Source: Chitinophagaceae bacterium UBA1953 (GTDB lineage: Bacteria; Bacteroidota; Bacteroidia; Chitinophagales; Chitinophagaceae). Taken from it: 64,000 bases of DNA. Shown here piece after piece: positions 42,640-51,453 of the stretch. A program made the position numbers and the translations under genes. Within the stretch, counting starts at the first letter, position 1; every line of letters starts with the position of its first letter. A model generated the notes under the pieces. The model made no database searches. It was not told the origin of the DNA and saw nothing but the letters and a program-made list of their open reading frames with translations. Location: the NCBI GenBank assembly GCA_002336115.1, contig DDEN01000061.1, positions 64,823 through 128,822 on the forward strand, given 5' to 3'.

Positions 42640-43698
42640 TCAGGGTAAAACCTGTATTACTTTTTCTGTTTTTGGAAGAAGTTTTCCAATAGGCTGAGTA
42701 TATGCACTAAGCCCTGAACGGTTTAGCAATTCCTGAACTTCAGCAAGGCCATCGGGTTTAACAGCAATAAGAATTCCTCCGTTAGTCTGTGGGTCGGGCA
42801 ACAGGTTAAATGCCTCGGCTACCGGCACTCCTTCACCAAAAACAACCTTGCTGCTATAGCTGCTCCAGTTTCTTGCTGTGGCATCGGGCATAATGCGCTG
42901 TGCGGCATATTCTTTGGCAGCTTCAAGAAAAGGTATTTTGCTGTAATAAATTTCAGCCGATAAATTGCTTCCTTCCGTCATTTCAATTGTGTGGCCAAGC
43001 AAGCCAAAGCCTGTAACATCTGTCATTGCTGTTACAGCCTCAAGCTTACCAAGTTCTTCACCAATTTTATTCAGTTTCATCATTTGTTCGGGGGCTAATC
43101 GTTTGTGTTCTTCCTTCAACAAACTTCTTTTTCCTGCTGTTGTGAGAATTCCCACACCAACAGATTTGGTGAGCAATAATAAATTTCCTTCCTGTGCGGT
43201 GTTGTTTTGTTTAAGATGTTTTAAATCAACAAGCCCTGTTACCGCCAGGCCAAAAAATGGTTCGGGCGAATCGATGCTGTGTCCTCCTGCAAGCGGTATT
43301 CCGGCTTCCTTACAAATGGCCCTTGAACCCTCCAACACTTTCTGAGCTACATCAGCAGGAAGTTTATTAACGGGCCAGCCAAGTACAGCAATAGCTATCA
43401 ATGGTTTCCCCCCCATTGCATACACATCGCTGATGGAGTTGGCGGATGCTATTTTTCCAAACTCAAAAGCATCATCAACAATTGGCATAAAAAAATCGGT
43501 AGTAGAAACAATTGCGGTTCCATTACCGAGATCATAAACCGCAGCATCGTCTTTGCTACTGTTGCCAACAAGAAGGTTTTTATCAAGTACTGTTGTTTCT
43601 GTTGAATGAAGGATCTGTTCAAGAACTGCCGGGGCTATTTTGCAACCACAACCTCCGCCATGTGAAAATTGTGTAAGTCTGATTATTTCTGAAGTCAT
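42640..43698 (-). CDS. selD: Selenide, water dikinase (selenophosphate synthetase), Cys form
   Basis: 352 residues from the ATG at 43698; this start places the catalytic cysteine and lysine at C17 and K20 (HGGGCGCK), as in E. coli SelD. Uses ATP and selenide to make selenophosphate, the Se donor for MnmH. Other signatures: VYDLGNGTAIVSTTDFFMPI, GGKPLIAIAVLGWPVN, AGGHSIDSPEPFFGLAVTG and TDVTGFGLLGHTIEM. The active-site residue is an ordinary cysteine codon, not UGA. No selA or selB is seen, so selenium is probably used for tRNA only. Confidence 0.95.
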   Translation of the reverse strand: MTSEIIRLTQFSHGGGCGCKIAPAVLEQILHSTETTVLDKNLLVGNSSKDDAAVYDLGNGTAIVSTTDFFMPIVDDAFEFGKIASANSISDVYAMGGKPLIAIAVLGWPVNKLPADVAQKVLEGSRAICKEAGIPLAGGHSIDSPEPFFGLAVTGLVDLKHLKQNNTAQEGNLLLLTKSVGVGILTTAGKRSLLKEEHKRLAPEQMMKLNKIGEELGKLEAVTAMTDVTGFGLLGHTIEMTEGSNLSAEIYYSKIPFLEAAKEYAAQRIMPDATARNWSSYSSKVVFGEGVPVAEAFNLLPDPQTNGGILIAVKPDGLAEVQELLNRSGLSAYTQPIGKLLPKTEKVIQVLP

Positions 43699-43714
43699 GT
43701 GCAAATGTAAAAGG

Positions 43715-44593
43715 CTATCTGTTTTGTTTAAGTTCTACCGCACTGCTTTTTTTCATATCAGATTTAAAACGGACTTCATATTTTTTGTCGCCATCTCTTA
43801 TTATGAGTAAACCGGTATTGGGAGGAACGCTTCCTTCATTTTCAGCAAACATGCTGATGATTACGGGTTCTTTTGACGAGGGCAAATGAACGATTTGTTT
43901 CAATGCCTTATCTGTTAGGCCAACTTTTCGCAGCAGCACGGAATTGTTAAGGAAAACTGTAACACTATCCCCATCAATTAATCCATCGTCAAATAATTCT
44001 AACTGTACAGAGTCGGACTGAATGCTGAGGCTCTGAAGAACCTGTTTTTCTCTTGAAGCAAGTCTCAATGAATCAACATCTGGCGCAACTGTATTTTCGT
44101 CGTTTACTGCTATGATGTTGTTTTCCTTCAGCACTTTTATTAAGCCTGATTTTGACGGGTCATTTTGTTTTTTCAGAAACGTTTTACCTTCTTCTGTCAA
44201 TAATTGGAAAGGGCGCTTGTTTAATTGCTTCCAGTCTCCGGTTGCTTCTGTAATGTCAGAACCAAAGAAGAGTATATGGCTTTGCCTTGTTCCGGAGGGT
44301 TGTGGTGGGTTCTGGTAAAGTGTTTTAGTTTCTTTTATTACCATGTAACCATCATACAGCACCCCCTTAATTGTACAAACTGCATAAAAAGTTCCATCGC
44401 CTGCAGTTGAGTAAGAATAACCGGTAATGCTATCGGCATTTTGAAAAATAAGTAATTCGTATTTGTATGGCAGGTTTTCCTGTAAAAGGCTGTTGGTGGT
44501 AAAACGACCGGTCCACAAACCGGATAGGTTTTGAGATGTAACTGATACAGAAAGCACAAGCAAAACCCAGACAGACAGGAGCGTTTTATTCAT
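43715..44593 (-). CDS. Exported two-domain beta protein embedded in the selenium operon
   Basis: 292 residues, signal peptide 1-20 (MNKTLLSVWVLLVLSVSVTS). Domain A (21-140): LSGLWTGRFTTNSLL, YKYELLIFQNADSITGYSYS, lipocalin-like or other beta barrel. Domain C (185-292): SVQLELFDDGLIDGDSVTVF, KVGLTDKALKQIV and AENEGSVPPNTGLLII. Both domains are also present in the next gene upstream, making these tandem paralogs. Domain C is a recurrent module in exported Bacteroidota proteins; no function is known. 10 bp before selD's ORF region, 34 bp after the paralog. Confidence 0.8.
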   Translation of the reverse strand: MNKTLLSVWVLLVLSVSVTSQNLSGLWTGRFTTNSLLQENLPYKYELLIFQNADSITGYSYSTAGDGTFYAVCTIKGVLYDGYMVIKETKTLYQNPPQPSGTRQSHILFFGSDITEATGDWKQLNKRPFQLLTEEGKTFLKKQNDPSKSGLIKVLKENNIIAVNDENTVAPDVDSLRLASREKQVLQSLSIQSDSVQLELFDDGLIDGDSVTVFLNNSVLLRKVGLTDKALKQIVHLPSSKEPVIISMFAENEGSVPPNTGLLIIRDGDKKYEVRFKSDMKKSSAVELKQNR

Positions 44594-44627
44594 ACTGCAA
44601 AGAAACAGATTCGTTTAGTATGTAGTG

Positions 44628-46409
44628 TTATTGTTTCCGTCGCAAAAGTACCGATGAGCTTTTGCTGAAAGTTGAGGTAAAATTTATCTGGTAACGGGCT
44701 GTCTCTGTATAAATAACGAGGAGCCCCGTGTTTGGCGGGATGGAGCCAAGATTTTCTGCATATAGAGTTAACTGCAGCGATTCTCCAGGGTTAAAATACA
44801 ATGTTTTTTTAAACGCCTTTGCGCTTAGTCCTACTTTTGAAAGAACCAGTTCGTTATTTACAAATACGCTTACAGTGTCACCATCAATTTCTCCATTATC
44901 ATATAACGAAAGCACAACGCTGTCTTGTGCTATGTCAACTGTTTGTATAATTTCCATTTCCCTTTTAATAATAACCGGGTTGTTAATAACCGGAAGCGTA
45001 TTTTGAACAACAGGCATTCCTGTAGAAATACCGGTTGTTGAATCACCATCTGTTTTGCGAATGATGAGGCTCGGTTTTGCTGGTAGTGGATTGGGTTCGG
45101 TTTTTGCAGATGCTGCGGTTGTTTGATCTTTCGCAGGTGTTATTATAGCGGGGTGTTCAGCGGGCTTTTGTGAAACTGTTGGTTTTTGTATGGGCTGTGA
45201 AGAAGGCTTGTTCTGCTGTACAGATTCTTGATTGTTATTAGAAACGGCTGCATTTGTGTTTGGTTGGTTTAAGGCAGTTATTGGTTGTTTGTTTGGTTCT
45301 ATAATTTGAATTTCGGTTTTATTGAGCACAAGATTAGTAGAATCGTTAGACTTAGAGACCTGATTATTTGTAACAGGAACATTGGGGATGTTTTGTTTTG
45401 GCTTATTCGTTGCAATACTTGGCTGTTTATTTGATTCTTTAATTTGGTTGGATGTTTTATTGAGAGCAACATTTGCAGAATCGTTAAGTTTTGTAACCGA
45501 ATTATTTACAACAGGAACATTCGGGATATTTTGCTTTGGCTGATTCGTTGCAATACCTGGCTGTTTGTTTGGTTCTATAATTTGAATTTCGGTTTTATTG
45601 AGCACAAGATTAGTAGAATCGTTAGACTTAGAGACCTGATTATTTACAACAGGAATATTCGGGATGTTTTGTTTTGGCAGGTTCGTTGCAATACCTGGCT
45701 GTTTGTTTGATTCTATAATTTGATTTGAAATTTTGTTGAGCGCAACATTAGCCGAATCGTTAGACTTAGAGACCTGATTATTTACAGCAGGAACATTGGG
45801 GATGTTCTGTTTTGGCAGATTCGTTGCAATACCTGGCTGTTTATTTGATTCTTTAATTTGGTTTTCAGTTTTATTTAGAGCAATAGAAGGTTGCTGTTTT
45901 ACACGTTCTTCAAAAGCCATTTCCTGGTCAAGCTTTTTTTCTTCTAACCGTTTGTATAGCTGTGTTGTCAGATAGTTTTGCTCCCTGTTAATCACAAGCT
46001 GGCCTGCAATAGCTCTGTTGTTTCGCCATGTGGAAGTATTCCAGTCTCCAACAAGCACCATTGCTGTATCGTTAATTTTTTTTAGATCAAAAAAGAAAAC
46101 TGTTTTTATTCCTTTTGTGCTTTGTTCAAAATTATTGGAAACGGATTTTTCATCTTCCACAATCAAAACGCTGTCTTTAATCCTTCCATTTACTTTTACA
46201 AGATTGTAAAACAACACATCGTTTACAATAAACAACCGGTGACAATAACCATATAATTTCCCATTTTTTTCTTTCAGTGTCAACTCAAAATCAACAGGCG
46301 TTTTTAAACTGTCCGATTGCATTTGGCCTTTATATACACCTGTAACAACTTGTGAAGATGCAGTAACAGAGAGAAAGAGAAAAAAAGAAAAGAGTAAAAA
46401 GTTTTTCAT
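44628..46409 (-). CDS. Exported paralog with 46-residue repeats, embedded in the selenium operon
   Basis: 593 residues, signal peptide 1-20 (MKNFLLFSFFLFLSVTASSQ). Domain A at 21-145 (VVTGVYKGQMQSDSLK, YGYCHRLFIVNDVLFYNL) and domain C at about 485-590 (DSVVLSLYDNGEIDGDTVSV, AENLGSIPPNTGLLVIY) match the downstream 292-residue protein. Between them is a low-complexity linker: four complete and one partial 46-residue repeat (178-393, core NKQPGIATNLPKQNIPNVP), then a Q/P/A/K-rich stretch. The linker is probably extended and flexible and may span periplasm or peptidoglycan. 9 bp after mnmH. Confidence 0.85.
   Translation of the reverse strand: MKNFLLFSFFLFLSVTASSQVVTGVYKGQMQSDSLKTPVDFELTLKEKNGKLYGYCHRLFIVNDVLFYNLVKVNGRIKDSVLIVEDEKSVSNNFEQSTKGIKTVFFFDLKKINDTAMVLVGDWNTSTWRNNRAIAGQLVINREQNYLTTQLYKRLEEKKLDQEMAFEERVKQQPSIALNKTENQIKESNKQPGIATNLPKQNIPNVPAVNNQVSKSNDSANVALNKISNQIIESNKQPGIATNLPKQNIPNIPVVNNQVSKSNDSTNLVLNKTEIQIIEPNKQPGIATNQPKQNIPNVPVVNNSVTKLNDSANVALNKTSNQIKESNKQPSIATNKPKQNIPNVPVTNNQVSKSNDSTNLVLNKTEIQIIEPNKQPITALNQPNTNAAVSNNNQESVQQNKPSSQPIQKPTVSQKPAEHPAIITPAKDQTTAASAKTEPNPLPAKPSLIIRKTDGDSTTGISTGMPVVQNTLPVINNPVIIKREMEIIQTVDIAQDSVVLSLYDNGEIDGDTVSVFVNNELVLSKVGLSAKAFKKTLYFNPGESLQLTLYAENLGSIPPNTGLLVIYTETARYQINFTSTFSKSSSVLLRRKQ
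45231..45878 (-). repeat. Tandem 138-bp coding repeats with a 276-bp higher-order period
   Basis: Four full and one partial 46-codon unit. Units 1 and 3 end in SANVA and 2 and 4 in STNLV; units 3 and 5 begin NKTEIQIIEPNKQP, so pairs are more alike than neighbours. For example, about 70 bp starting at 45301 recur almost unchanged at 45577, 276 bp away. Confidence 0.85.
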
Positions 46410-46418
46410 CCGTAATAG

Positions 46419-47456
46419 TTATTGTTTTTGATGTTGTTGCAAAAGCAGGTTCGTATTTAATTCTGTAACTGTTTTACAAGGTATCTTATACAATAACGTT
46501 TCAAGTCCGGCTCTATTATGCAATCCTTTCAAATACCATTTATCATAATAACTGAGCAAAATACGGAAACTGTCTTCTGTCTTATCTTCAACCAATGCAT
46601 TAATTGCTTCTTTTGTTTCAAGTCCGCCTAATCGTTTTTTAATTCGTATTACGGCATTAACGAGTTTTTCCTTGGGAAGTTTACCATATTCCTCCACAAT
46701 GTGCCTTAAGCGTTCTTCAAATGGTATATCTAAAAAGAATAAAGGCTTTTTACGCATCTGTTTCCATAAATCAATTGGAACATTTACATCGCCAATACGC
46801 TGGCTTTCATCTTCAATCCATATTGGCAAATGTGTTTTGGATGCTTTAACCAGTTCAACCGCCAGTTTATTTTCAAACATTTCCTGCGATGGTTGCAGAG
46901 GCATTCCAATATTCCCAAATGCGGATCCTTTGTGATGCGCCAATCCTTCAAGATCAATAATCTGTTCGTCATTTTTTTTCAGGGCATGGAGCACATGGGT
47001 TTTTCCGCTGCCTGTATAACCACTTAATATATGAAACTGGTACTCCTGTACAAATTGTTCAAGTACCCATTTTCTGAACTGTTTATAACCGCCGTTGAGT
47101 GTATATACCTTGTAGCCATATAAATCAAGCAACCATGCAACTCCTGCGCTTCGCATACCTCCACGCCAGCAATGAACCAGCACTGTTTTATCAGCACCAC
47201 AAATACGGTCTGCCTCTTCCACCATCTTGCGCATCCTCACACCAAAATAATCAAGACCTGTTTTTATTGCCTGTTCCCTGCTTTGTTGTTTATAGGTTGT
47301 GCCAACAACCTTGCGTTCTTCATCTGTGAAAAGCGGAAACGAATGTGCGTCCGGGATATGGGCATGATTGTATTCGCCGGGGCTCCGCACATCAAACACC
47401 GGGTGTTCGTTTGCAAGAGAAAGAAACTCTTCTATGTTTAGTTTTTGAGCAGCCAT
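46419..47456 (-). CDS. mnmH: tRNA 2-selenouridine synthase
   Basis: 345 residues. Replaces sulfur by selenium at wobble position 34 (mnm5s2U to mnm5se2U) of certain tRNAs, using selenophosphate. Rhodanese domain with the active cysteine C96 (TVLVHCWRGGMRSAG) and a P-loop at 146-153 (GYTGSGKT) for the geranyl-transfer step; HIPDAHSFPLFTDEERKVVG is a further MnmH mark. Its Se donor SelD is encoded 2.7 kb downstream in the same strand and operon. Confidence 0.95.
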   Translation of the reverse strand: MAAQKLNIEEFLSLANEHPVFDVRSPGEYNHAHIPDAHSFPLFTDEERKVVGTTYKQQSREQAIKTGLDYFGVRMRKMVEEADRICGADKTVLVHCWRGGMRSAGVAWLLDLYGYKVYTLNGGYKQFRKWVLEQFVQEYQFHILSGYTGSGKTHVLHALKKNDEQIIDLEGLAHHKGSAFGNIGMPLQPSQEMFENKLAVELVKASKTHLPIWIEDESQRIGDVNVPIDLWKQMRKKPLFFLDIPFEERLRHIVEEYGKLPKEKLVNAVIRIKKRLGGLETKEAINALVEDKTEDSFRILLSYYDKWYLKGLHNRAGLETLLYKIPCKTVTELNTNLLLQQHQKQ

Positions 47457-47471
47457 AAAGTACTATCAAAA

Positions 47472-47660
47472 TTATTTATTTCGCTTTGTAACAACAATGG
47501 AAATAATCCATAGTAAAAATGCAAGACTAAAGAACACAATGGTGAATAGTTTGGCAATAAGAAACAATACGATGTTGCTGGTTAAAAACCAGGCATAGCA
47601 TAAAAGAATAAAGCTCAAAAAACCAAGTATTCTGCAGATATTACCAATAATATAAAGCAT
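47472..47660 (-). CDS. Small two-helix membrane protein
   Basis: 62 residues from the ATG at 47660 (a GTG directly upstream is possible). Two hydrophobic segments (IIGNICRILGFLSFILLCYA, then TIVFFSLAFLLWIISIVV) and a basic tail TKRNK. 15 bp before mnmH on the same strand. Coding status rests on length, placement and pattern only. Confidence 0.5.
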   Translation of the reverse strand: MLYIIGNICRILGFLSFILLCYAWFLTSNIVLFLIAKLFTIVFFSLAFLLWIISIVVTKRNK

Positions 47661-47671
47661 CACTTTGTAAG

Positions 47672-47700
47672 AAAAAAGTCCTGCTGTTCGGCAGGACTTT
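47672..47700 (-). terminator. Intrinsic terminator of rho
   Basis: AAAGTCCTGC (47675-47684) pairs with GCAGGACTTT (47691-47700), loop TGTTCG; on the minus strand the hairpin is followed by six Ts. It lies 22 bp after the rho stop and isolates rho from the selenium operon. Confidence 0.85.
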
Positions 47701-47721
47701 ATATGATAAAAATGTAACGAA

Positions 47722-49374
47722 TTATCCGTTCATACTGGTAAGGAACTCAACATTGTCTTTCGTTCCCTTCATGTGCTGAAGCAACGTATTCATTGCTTCT
47801 TCTGTATTCATATCCGACATGTGCTTACGCAATACCCACATGCGTTTTGCCACATCTTTGTCCAGAAGTAGATCATCACGTCTTGTACTTGATGCAACAA
47901 TATCAATAGCAGGGAAAATACGTTTATTTGCCAGTTTACGGTCAAGCGCAAGCTCCATATTGCCGGTTCCTTTGAACTCTTCAAAAATCACTTCATCCAT
48001 TTTGCTTCCTGTATCAATTAATGCAGTTGCAAGAATGGTAAGAGATCCGCCGTTTTCAATTTTACGTGCAGCACCAAAGAATTGTTTAGGTTTCTGCATG
48101 GCATTCGCCTCCACACCACCACTCAACACTTTACCACTTGCGGGTGCCACTGTATTGTGTGCACGGGCTAAACGTGTAATCGAATCAAGAAGAATTACCA
48201 CATCGTGTCCGCATTCCACCAGCCGTTTTGCTTTTTGTAAAATAATGCTCGAAACTTTTACATGTTTTTCAGCGGGTTCATCAAAGGTTGATGCAACTAC
48301 CTCTGCCTTTACGCTGCGTTCCATATCGGTTACCTCTTCAGGACGCTCATCCACAAGCAACACAATCAGGTAAACTTCAGGATGATTTTCTGCAATGGCA
48401 TTGGCCACCTCTTTCAACAAAACTGTTTTACCAACTTTCGGCTGTGCAACAATCAATCCACGTTGACCTTTACCTATTGGTGTAAAAAGGTCCATGATTC
48501 TTGTACTGTATATTGACGAAGAAGTGGAAAGGTTCAGTTTTTCGTATGGGAATAAAGGGGTCAGGTAATCAAACGGTACACGGTCTCTTATTTCTTCCGG
48601 GCGCTTGCCATTAATGGTATCGACCTTCAGCAATGCAAAATATTTTTCGCCTTCTTTCGGAGGACGAACGGCACCATAGACTGTATCTCCGGTTTTTAAG
48701 CCAAACAATTTAATTTGCGAAGGAGATACATAAATATCATCCGGACTTGATAAGTAGTTGTAATCACTTGAGCGGAGGAAGCCGTATCCATCAGGCATCA
48801 TTTCCAAAACCCCTTCGCCGAGGATCACACCGTCAAACTCAATATTAAATGCCTGTTCTCTGCGGTTGGGATATTGCTTGTGTTGTACCGGACGGTCCTG
48901 TTGTACGGGAGCTTCAGCTTCCTGGTTTGACTCTTCGAGTAATTCGCCGACCTCCATTTCTGGCGGACCAGCCACATAATCATCTTCACCGGGTAAAGTA
49001 AATCCCGGAGGTATAATTGGTTCCGGTGTTTCAATTGTCGGCTTTTTAACCTGTTTCTTTGGGGCAGCCGAAGAAGCAGGAGTTTCATCTTCTTTCTTCT
49101 TGCGGGTTGGTTTGTGTGGTTGTGCCGGCACGGCATCGCCGCTTTCAACTACTGCTTCCTCAGTGCCTGAGGCTGTAGTGGTTTTTACAATGCGTTTGCG
49201 TTTGGGTTTTTCTTCCGTCGTCTTGCTTTCGCTTGCTAGAACGGCTTGTTTATCAAGGATTTTGTAAACAAGCTGCTGTTTGTCCATTTTTTTAGCTCCG
49301 GCTATTTTTAACTGCTCTGCAATATCAAGCAGTTCGGGAACGAGCATATCGTTCAGTTGTAGAATGTCGTACAT
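47722..49374 (-). CDS. rho: Transcription termination factor Rho
   Basis: 550 residues, longer than the 419 of E. coli because of an insertion at about 45-165 between the N-terminal Rho_N helices (LVPELLDIAEQLKIAGAKKM) and the RNA-binding domain; the insert is rich in K, E, P and T (KPKRKRIVKT, EDDYVAGPPEMEVGELLEES). The RNA-binding OB fold has GYGFLRSSDYNYLSSPDDI; the hexameric ATPase core has QRGLIVAQPKVGKTVLLKEV (P-loop), LLVDERPEEVTDMERSV (Walker B region) and LSGGVEANAMQKPKQFFGAA (Q/R loops). Such inserts are common in Bacteroidota Rho. Confidence 0.96.
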   Translation of the reverse strand: MYDILQLNDMLVPELLDIAEQLKIAGAKKMDKQQLVYKILDKQAVLASESKTTEEKPKRKRIVKTTTASGTEEAVVESGDAVPAQPHKPTRKKKEDETPASSAAPKKQVKKPTIETPEPIIPPGFTLPGEDDYVAGPPEMEVGELLEESNQEAEAPVQQDRPVQHKQYPNRREQAFNIEFDGVILGEGVLEMMPDGYGFLRSSDYNYLSSPDDIYVSPSQIKLFGLKTGDTVYGAVRPPKEGEKYFALLKVDTINGKRPEEIRDRVPFDYLTPLFPYEKLNLSTSSSIYSTRIMDLFTPIGKGQRGLIVAQPKVGKTVLLKEVANAIAENHPEVYLIVLLVDERPEEVTDMERSVKAEVVASTFDEPAEKHVKVSSIILQKAKRLVECGHDVVILLDSITRLARAHNTVAPASGKVLSGGVEANAMQKPKQFFGAARKIENGGSLTILATALIDTGSKMDEVIFEEFKGTGNMELALDRKLANKRIFPAIDIVASSTRRDDLLLDKDVAKRMWVLRKHMSDMNTEEAMNTLLQHMKGTKDNVEFLTSMNG

Positions 49375-49716
49375 AAATTTTTAAATCATTAACACGAATA
49401 CAAAAAGTAGGGTTATTTAGAACTGAAGTATGAATTGGTAATAAAATTTGGGATTTGGAACGACTGAATTTGATGAGATTCGGAAGATCGGATTTTTAAA
49501 TACAGTCTCTTTCCGGTGCAATGTTACGTCAAATTTGGGAATACCAAAAAAAATTGCTGTTAAACGGAAAAATTTGAATGTTTTTGCCACTACAGGTATA
49601 TGGTGTTGTGTTCGGTTTTTTGAGTAAGTATTTGTTTTAGGAGAATTAAGGAGTTGACAGAAGGGGCTATTCAGCCAAAATAACAGAAATATTTTTGAAG
49701 TAAATAAAAAAAACAG
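49375..49716. other. 342-bp divergent intergenic region
   Basis: No gene seen. It holds the rho promoter candidate on the minus strand (49519-49547) and TATTTTTG (49690-49697) 20 bp before the small gene at 49717; a TTG at 49654 is too far away to be its -33. Confidence 0.5.
49519..49547 (-). promoter_or_regulatory. Candidate rho promoter
   Basis: On the minus strand TTG (49547-49545), 18-bp spacer, TAACATTG (49526-49519, one mismatch to TAnnTTTG), about 145 bp upstream of the rho start, giving a long leader compatible with autoregulation. Confidence 0.35.
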
Positions 49717-49914
49717 ATGAAAAAATTTATGCAGATTGCGTTTTGGGGCTTTGCTTGGGGGGCTTCTACCATAACCACATTTTCACGAATTTCAGAAAAA
49801 GGGGTTTATAAAGCGAATATGTTTGATCAACTACTTGTTTTCTTTAATATCGCTTTTTTAGTATTACTTGTTGGTTTTTATTTAGGCTTTCAGTTTGGGC
49901 GTAAAGAAAAATGA
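49717..49914 (+). CDS. Small membrane protein, unknown function
   Basis: 65 residues: a weakly hydrophobic N-terminus (QIAFWGFAWGASTITTF), a short loop, and a membrane span (LLVFFNIAFLVLLVGFYLGF) with a positive C-terminus GRKEK. ATG at 49717 20 bp after a TAnnTTTG element. Confidence 0.55.
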   Translation: MKKFMQIAFWGFAWGASTITTFSRISEKGVYKANMFDQLLVFFNIAFLVLLVGFYLGFQFGRKEK

Positions 49915-49936
49915 TTTCATCCATTTTCGGAGTAGT

Positions 49937-49944
49937 TATCTTTG
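49937..49944 (+). promoter_or_regulatory. -7 element of asnS promoter
   Basis: TATCTTTG, 19 bp before the asnS ATG at 49964; no TTG found upstream at 17-23 bp. Confidence 0.45.
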
Positions 49945-49963
49945 CACCTCAAAATTTCAGGCT

Positions 49964-51403
49964 ATGTTTAATAAACGAGTGAAGATAAAAGAACTTCTTA
50001 GTTGGGAACCTAAAGAACAGGATGTAACAGTTATGGGCTGGGTACGCACTTTCCGTAACAACCAGTTTGTGGCGTTAAACGACGGCAGTACCAATAATAA
50101 TCTTCAGGTTGTGCTTGAGCTTGGAAAGTTTGATGAGGAACTATTAAAACGAATTACCACGTCAGCTTCGCTCAAGGTTAGTGGCGTTCTTATTCCTTCA
50201 CTTGGTAAAGGACAAAAAGTTGAGCTGAGGGCAACTTCACTTGAAATACTTGGCGACAGTGATGCAGAAAAATATCCTTTGCAGCCTAAAAAGCATAGCC
50301 TCGAGTTTTTACGTGAAATAGCACACTTGCGCTTTCGCACCAATACTTTTGGAGCGGTATTCCGTGTTCGTCATTCACTTGCCTTTGCAATACATCAATT
50401 TTTCAACGCAAAGGGATTTGTTTATCTACATACGCCTATTATAACGGCAAGCGATGCAGAAGGAGCTGGCGAAATGTTTCGTGTAACAACGCTTTCAATG
50501 GAAAATCCTCCCAGAAACGAAGAGGATCACAGCATCAATTATAAAGAAGATTTTTTTGGCCGATCTTCCAACTTAACAGTGAGTGGTCAGCTTGAGGGTG
50601 AGTTAGGCGCAACTGCATTTGGTGAAATTTATACGTTTGGTCCCACTTTTCGTGCAGAGAATTCAAATACGGCACGACATCTTGCAGAGTTCTGGATGAT
50701 AGAGCCCGAAATGGCTTTCTGTGATCTGGAAGATAATATGAACCTGGCCGAAGAATTTATAAAATACATCATCCGCTATGCAATGGAGAATAACAGGGAA
50801 GATCTGGAGTTTCTTGCACAGCGCCTTGTTGATGAAGAAAAACAACTGCCCCAGGATAAGCGTAGCGAAATGGGCTTAATTGAAAAGCTTGAGTTTGTGC
50901 TTAATAATAATTTTGAAAGGATTACTTATTCTGAAGCCATTGATATTCTTTTGCAATCTCCTGCTTATAAAAAGAAAAAATTTCAGTACGATGTGAAATG
51001 GGGAATTGACATGCAGAGTGAGCATGAACGCTATCTTGTAGAAAAGCATTTTAAAAAACCGGTTATTGTTACCAACTATCCTAAGGATATAAAAGCCTTT
51101 TATATGCGCCAGAATGAAGATGGAAAAACCGTTGCCGCTATGGATATTCTTGCGCCCGGAATTGGAGAAATTGTAGGTGGTTCACAAAGAGAAGAGCGGA
51201 TTGAAAAATTGGAACAACGAATGACGGAGATGCATGTACCCGCTGATGAACTTTGGTGGTATCTTGATACACGCCGTTTTGGCTCGGTGCCTCACGCCGG
51301 TTTTGGCCTTGGTTTTGAACGGATGGTTCAATTTGTAACCGGGATGGGAAACATCAGGGATGTGATTGCTTTTCCCCGTACGCCAAAGAACTGCGAGTTT
51401 TAA
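49964..51403 (+). CDS. asnS: Asparaginyl-tRNA synthetase
   Basis: 479 residues from the ATG at 49964; a longer reading begins in the previous gene. Class IIb synthetase charging tRNA-Asn. N-terminal anticodon-binding OB fold (MGWVRTFRNNQFVALNDGST), then the catalytic core with motif 2 FGPTFRAENSNTARHLAEFW (an AsnRS-type sequence, distinct from AspRS) and motif 3 GFGLGFERMVQFVTGM. C-terminus VIAFPRTPKNCEF is standard. Confidence 0.96.
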   Translation: MFNKRVKIKELLSWEPKEQDVTVMGWVRTFRNNQFVALNDGSTNNNLQVVLELGKFDEELLKRITTSASLKVSGVLIPSLGKGQKVELRATSLEILGDSDAEKYPLQPKKHSLEFLREIAHLRFRTNTFGAVFRVRHSLAFAIHQFFNAKGFVYLHTPIITASDAEGAGEMFRVTTLSMENPPRNEEDHSINYKEDFFGRSSNLTVSGQLEGELGATAFGEIYTFGPTFRAENSNTARHLAEFWMIEPEMAFCDLEDNMNLAEEFIKYIIRYAMENNREDLEFLAQRLVDEEKQLPQDKRSEMGLIEKLEFVLNNNFERITYSEAIDILLQSPAYKKKKFQYDVKWGIDMQSEHERYLVEKHFKKPVIVTNYPKDIKAFYMRQNEDGKTVAAMDILAPGIGEIVGGSQREERIEKLEQRMTEMHVPADELWWYLDTRRFGSVPHAGFGLGFERMVQFVTGMGNIRDVIAFPRTPKNCEF

Positions 51404-51453
51404 ACAACAAGCAGCGGTTGCAGGCGTTTTATTATCTGACCAAACAAAAAAAC

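Noticed and set aside
43640..43650. Selenocysteine (UGA) in the SelD active site
   Set aside because: The two positions of GGGCGCK are encoded by ordinary cysteine codons.
45231..45878. CRISPR-like repetition
   Set aside because: Units are 138 bp, contiguous, in frame and have no unique spacers; they are coding repeats.
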